From Thermodesulfovibrionales bacterium (lineage in GTDB: Bacteria > Nitrospirota > Thermodesulfovibrionia > Thermodesulfovibrionales > SM23-35), in contig JAGUWT010000283.1 in the NCBI GenBank assembly GCA_020062205.1, forward strand, positions 1-6,701: a DNA stretch of 6,701 nt, written 5' to 3'. A program made the position numbers and the translations under genes. This document shows positions 3,687 through 6,701 of this stretch, piece after piece (within the stretch, counting starts at the first letter, position 1; each line of letters begins with the position of its first letter). Under the pieces are notes generated by a model. The model was not told the DNA's origin and made no database searches. It saw only the letters and a list, made by a program, of their open reading frames with translations.

Positions 3687-6524
3687 CTATTTTATTACCC
3701 ATTGTGTCCCACAGATTTGTTGAAAGTTGCAAAGAGGACATGCCTTTTTAAGTTCTGGTGCAGGTTGAAAAGGAGATAAAGGGTCAACAATTTCCTTAAG
3801 CAGTTTAAAGATTACCGTCTTTAGCAAATTGTAAGTTTCATCAACATCATCAGAGTTATCAAAGAGCGGAAGTTCGATTTTGTCACTTATCTTTGCCTTG
3901 CCGAGAAGCAGAAACATACCGTTTAAGTTTGTTATCTTTTTGCCTGTAGCCTCAGAGTAAAGGAGGAGGTAGAAAGGAAGCTGGAGACTTCCTATGGCTT
4001 CACTCCAGGTCTCTCTTTTTGCAAGGTCAAGTTTATCAAGATTGATTTTCAGATAGTTAGGATTGGAAGAGGTTTTATAGTCAATAATATAGATTTCCCC
4101 ATCCCTTTTTTCGATGCAATCTATGCGGCCTTTGAGATTGAATGAATCTTTTGAAATCTTAATAGGGCATTCAACATCCAGGATTGTTAAAGAGTGTTTT
4201 TTAATCATGGGGATTGAGTAGTTTTTCAGGAAGTCATTCAAATGGCTTTTTATCTGCCTTTTCAAGAGATAGGTTGCACCTGCAGGATTTTTGCCGTACT
4301 CCTTTTCAAAGAGTCTATCTATAAGTGAATCCATCTCTTTGATATGAATATCTGCTTCTTTTAATGGATACCCCTTTCGTTTCATGAAATATTTCGAGAG
4401 GGCAGTGTGAACGAATTTCCCTATGTCAGACCTTTCAATATCACCTGAAATCTCCTCTTTTTTGTCTATCCTGAGGACATGATTATAGTAAAACTGTAAT
4501 TGGCACTTCAGGTAGGTATCGAGGGCAGTTGCACTATAGGGATAATCCCTTAAAAATCTGATGACATTGTCAGTTTTCTTAATCTCGTCCGGAATATTAT
4601 TTTTGAGGTTGACCTGATACTGAACAGATCTCAGATACCCTTTTGTATCGGTTGTTTTATCCCTTTTCTGTTTTTCCCACAAAAGTCGTTCGACAAATCG
4701 GGACTTTTCCTTATTATCATTCTCGATGAAAAAGAGATGTGCCTCCCTTGCTCCTTTTAAAAGGATTTCGAAATAATACGCAATAAGTTTGTCTCTATCC
4801 ATATACGTTGGAAGCCCGAGTATCTCCCTTGCCTTGAGCGGGAAAAGAGTATCCTCTTTTTTTGTATCAGGAATTGTCTCTTCATTCACATCAAGAATAA
4901 AGACCCTGTCGAATAAAAGATTCCTTGTTTCAAGAAATCCAAGGACCTGTAAACCCCTTATAGGTGTACCCTCAAAGGGTGTATGACAGGTCATGATATA
5001 TTTTTTGAAAAGGGCAAAATAGCTGTTAGTTTCTGTAAAGAATACATCCTTCATCAGCGACCTCGATATGATGTCGAGTGCCCGTATGAATGCCTCGGAG
5101 TATGGATAGAAAAGGGGATGGAGGCGGGCGGTGCTGTTATGGAAAATATAGATCAGCAGTTCTGTGCACCTTACAGCAAAGTCATGGATGTTTTTGAAGT
5201 TAAGGAATTTCTTTATGGTGTTACGGTGAATGTTTCTTAAATGTTCCTTTAACTGTTCTTCAGTAATTTTTGTTTCAGAAGGAATTCTATCCGTAATATT
5301 CAGAAAGAGGTCTTCATTGTTTTCAATCTCTGACAGGGTAGAAAATGTCTTTGTCTTTTGCTGTGTAAGCTCTTCTTCAATGGTATGAAATAGTATCCTT
5401 GTAGTTTCTGCACTGCCATTTAAGTAGATGTTCTTTGTGTATGGATGAAGGACAAATTTCAGATAATCAGGGATGTAAACTCTCTCTCCATCCATAGAAG
5501 TGATGAGCTCCATGAGATTGTTGAGAAAACCAAAAACAGGAGTGCGGTAAAGGGGATACCCCATGGAAATATTGTAGCTATCCTCATCCAGGATAGAGAG
5601 TCCCTGCCGCAAGAGGGGGAAGAGAGTTTCAGAAGATGGAAGGACAACAACGGTTCTTTCATCTAATGGCACGTTATTTTCTAAATCTGCCTTGAGTATC
5701 CTGCTTAACCTAAACACCTGGCCATGAGTGTCAGGACTTCTGTAAAAATGGATTTCCTGTTTAGCATCTTCACCTTCCTGACTTTCTATTTTTATACCTA
5801 AATCAGATAACCTCTCCTTTATGCCTGTCCCATCCTGGAAAAGAAAAAGGGTATTACTCCATGAGAGCATTTTTCTGAACAGAATCTTTTCTGATTTAGT
5901 AAGGGCAAAGAATCCAACAAAGATTATTTGCTGAAAGTGATTTAATTCAGTCTCGTCAATATTCTCAGAGGTTGTGCGGTATCTCAGCGACCTCGTTGAG
6001 AAATTTCGGTTTTCAATATCCTTATAGAATTCTTCATAAAAGTAGGAGAGGGACTGAAGTCTCTTTACCGTTTGCTCAGGGATACCTTCCTCCACAAATG
6101 GTTCGATTTCCTTTACCAGATATGGATTAATCTTTTCTATATATAATTCTTCTATATCTTTGTAAATCTTCAGTCCGACAGGGAAAAAATTGTCAGGTGT
6201 TAAGAAATTATCTCCACCTAAGGGTCTTGAGGACTTTTTTTGTATATCATAAAGAATAGCAACAGCATCTATGGTTTCTAATTTCCTCTTTGTTTCGACA
6301 AGTTTTTCTTCATACACGTAGTCTATAAATTCATCCATTGAAAGGATGACAGGTGGGATAAAGCTTCCCTTCAATCTATTGGCAAGGGTCTTTCTTAAAA
6401 AGTGCGAAGGCCTTTTACCGGGGAAAACAACCATATTGGATGAATAATCCCTTCCGACTTCTTTCAGGTGAGGGATTATCTCCTCGATAAGGCTATGATG
6501 CGGTGGAATGACGAACGTGTTCAA
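3687..6524 (-). CDS. addB: AddB-like subunit of a helicase-nuclease, inactive P-loop, RecB-type nuclease with Fe-S cysteines
   Basis: The 945-aa protein should pair with the AddA-like protein encoded just upstream to resect double-strand breaks for RecA-dependent repair and degrade foreign linear DNA. The first strand (TFVIPPHHSLIEEI, residues 3-16) takes the place of the Walker A strand but has no GxxxxGK[ST], so ATP binding is probably lost. A helicase-derived block GLQVLGFLETRNLLFDRVFILDVNEETIP (524-552) matches the family. The C-terminal PD-(D/E)XK nuclease shows H706, D802 (GRIDCIE), D815-Y-K817 and Q848. Cysteines C674, C929, C932 and C938 match the AddB Fe-S staple pattern (C, then CxxCx5C). 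The start is TTG at 6522-6524, one base after the addA stop, with GGGGAAGG just ahead. Its N-terminus fits the family, so translational coupling is likely. It is somewhat shorter than the roughly 1,150-aa Firmicutes AddB. A stand-alone AddB-like nuclease name is possible, but the partner favours AddAB. Confidence 0.88.
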   Translation of the reverse strand: MNTFVIPPHHSLIEEIIPHLKEVGRDYSSNMVVFPGKRPSHFLRKTLANRLKGSFIPPVILSMDEFIDYVYEEKLVETKRKLETIDAVAILYDIQKKSSRPLGGDNFLTPDNFFPVGLKIYKDIEELYIEKINPYLVKEIEPFVEEGIPEQTVKRLQSLSYFYEEFYKDIENRNFSTRSLRYRTTSENIDETELNHFQQIIFVGFFALTKSEKILFRKMLSWSNTLFLFQDGTGIKERLSDLGIKIESQEGEDAKQEIHFYRSPDTHGQVFRLSRILKADLENNVPLDERTVVVLPSSETLFPLLRQGLSILDEDSYNISMGYPLYRTPVFGFLNNLMELITSMDGERVYIPDYLKFVLHPYTKNIYLNGSAETTRILFHTIEEELTQQKTKTFSTLSEIENNEDLFLNITDRIPSETKITEEQLKEHLRNIHRNTIKKFLNFKNIHDFAVRCTELLIYIFHNSTARLHPLFYPYSEAFIRALDIISRSLMKDVFFTETNSYFALFKKYIMTCHTPFEGTPIRGLQVLGFLETRNLLFDRVFILDVNEETIPDTKKEDTLFPLKAREILGLPTYMDRDKLIAYYFEILLKGAREAHLFFIENDNKEKSRFVERLLWEKQKRDKTTDTKGYLRSVQYQVNLKNNIPDEIKKTDNVIRFLRDYPYSATALDTYLKCQLQFYYNHVLRIDKKEEISGDIERSDIGKFVHTALSKYFMKRKGYPLKEADIHIKEMDSLIDRLFEKEYGKNPAGATYLLKRQIKSHLNDFLKNYSIPMIKKHSLTILDVECPIKISKDSFNLKGRIDCIEKRDGEIYIIDYKTSSNPNYLKINLDKLDLAKRETWSEAIGSLQLPFYLLLYSEATGKKITNLNGMFLLLGKAKISDKIELPLFDNSDDVDETYNLLKTVIFKLLKEIVDPLSPFQPAPELKKACPLCNFQQICGTQWVIK

Positions 6525-6525
6525 G

Positions 6526-6701
6526 CTACCTTCCCCTTTTGACCTTCAGCTTTTCAACTTTTTTGAGGTCAACATAGGCGATGACTCCTTCTATCTTTTT
6601 CACGGGATAAACTCCCCTGAGTATTTTCATGTAGTTCCTCATCTGAGCCATGTAGTCTTCTTCTGCAACCTTATCTCTCCCTGTTTTATAATCAATAACC
6701 G
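6526..6701 (-). CDS. addA: AddA-like (UvrD-family) helicase-nuclease, last 57 codons
   Basis: Reading the minus strand from the window edge gives an open frame beginning VIDYKTGRDKV and ending with TAG at 6526-6528. VIDYKTG is the D-x-K part of the RecB-type PD-(D/E)XK nuclease motif, and the AQMRNYMKIL helix that follows carries the conserved glutamine of motif QxxxY. Both stand near the C-terminus in AddA, as here. The helicase domain and most of the nuclease lie beyond the window. The next gene, the AddB-like subunit, begins one base after the stop. The order addA then addB is the reverse of the addBA order in Bacillus. A Cas4-like or other stand-alone nuclease with the same motif is possible but less likely beside AddB. 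Confidence 0.85.
   Translation of the reverse strand, partial: VIDYKTGRDKVAEEDYMAQMRNYMKILRGVYPVKKIEGVIAYVDLKKVEKLKVKRGR

Noticed and set aside
4789..5666. Several open frames of 65-85 codons inside the AddB-like gene.
   Set aside because: All are antisense or out-of-frame shadows of the 945-codon gene, without ribosome sites or recognisable motifs.

Overview
This window looks like a bacterial chromosome with roughly 40% GC (estimated by eye). It joins conserved housekeeping genes at both ends with an accessory stretch in the middle. The lineage cannot be fixed from the sequence. The Aquifex-type aconitase tail, the AddAB-like pair and two palindromic intergenic repeats (TGTCATTGCGAG type and CCCTCCCCC/GGGGGAGGG type) would suit a Nitrospirota or deltaproteobacteria-like (Desulfobacterota) genome. 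That assignment is recollection plus inference, and weak.

Left part (1-924, plus strand): the C-terminal part of an aconitase, then about 260 gene-free bases holding a long imperfect inverted repeat (546-699) with a structure-rich interior, then a good promoter and two closely spaced tRNA genes, tRNA-Lys(TTT) and tRNA-Glu(TTC), both with encoded CCA.

Middle part (985-3241, all genes on the minus strand): a HigA-type antitoxin that has lost its toxin. The first dozen codons of higB still stand in front of higA, under a promoter/operator that looks intact. Next come a class I SAM-dependent methyltransferase with an odd C-terminal extension, and a complete vapBC toxin-antitoxin operon whose promoter carries a 32-bp palindrome. 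Direct repeats lie near the methyltransferase tail, upstream of the methyltransferase and upstream of vapB.

Right part (3365-6701): two back-to-back palindromic repeat elements (3365-3530 and 3540-3644), then a large AddB-like gene (945 aa) and the 3' end of an AddA-like helicase-nuclease, separated by one base. Together the last two should form a two-nuclease recombination complex that processes double-strand DNA ends. The AddB-like subunit has no recognisable P-loop but keeps a complete RecB-type nuclease motif set and four Fe-S cysteines.

I see no CRISPR array, transposase gene or complete new defence system. The most unusual items are the higB-deleted higA locus and the 546-699 inverted-repeat element.
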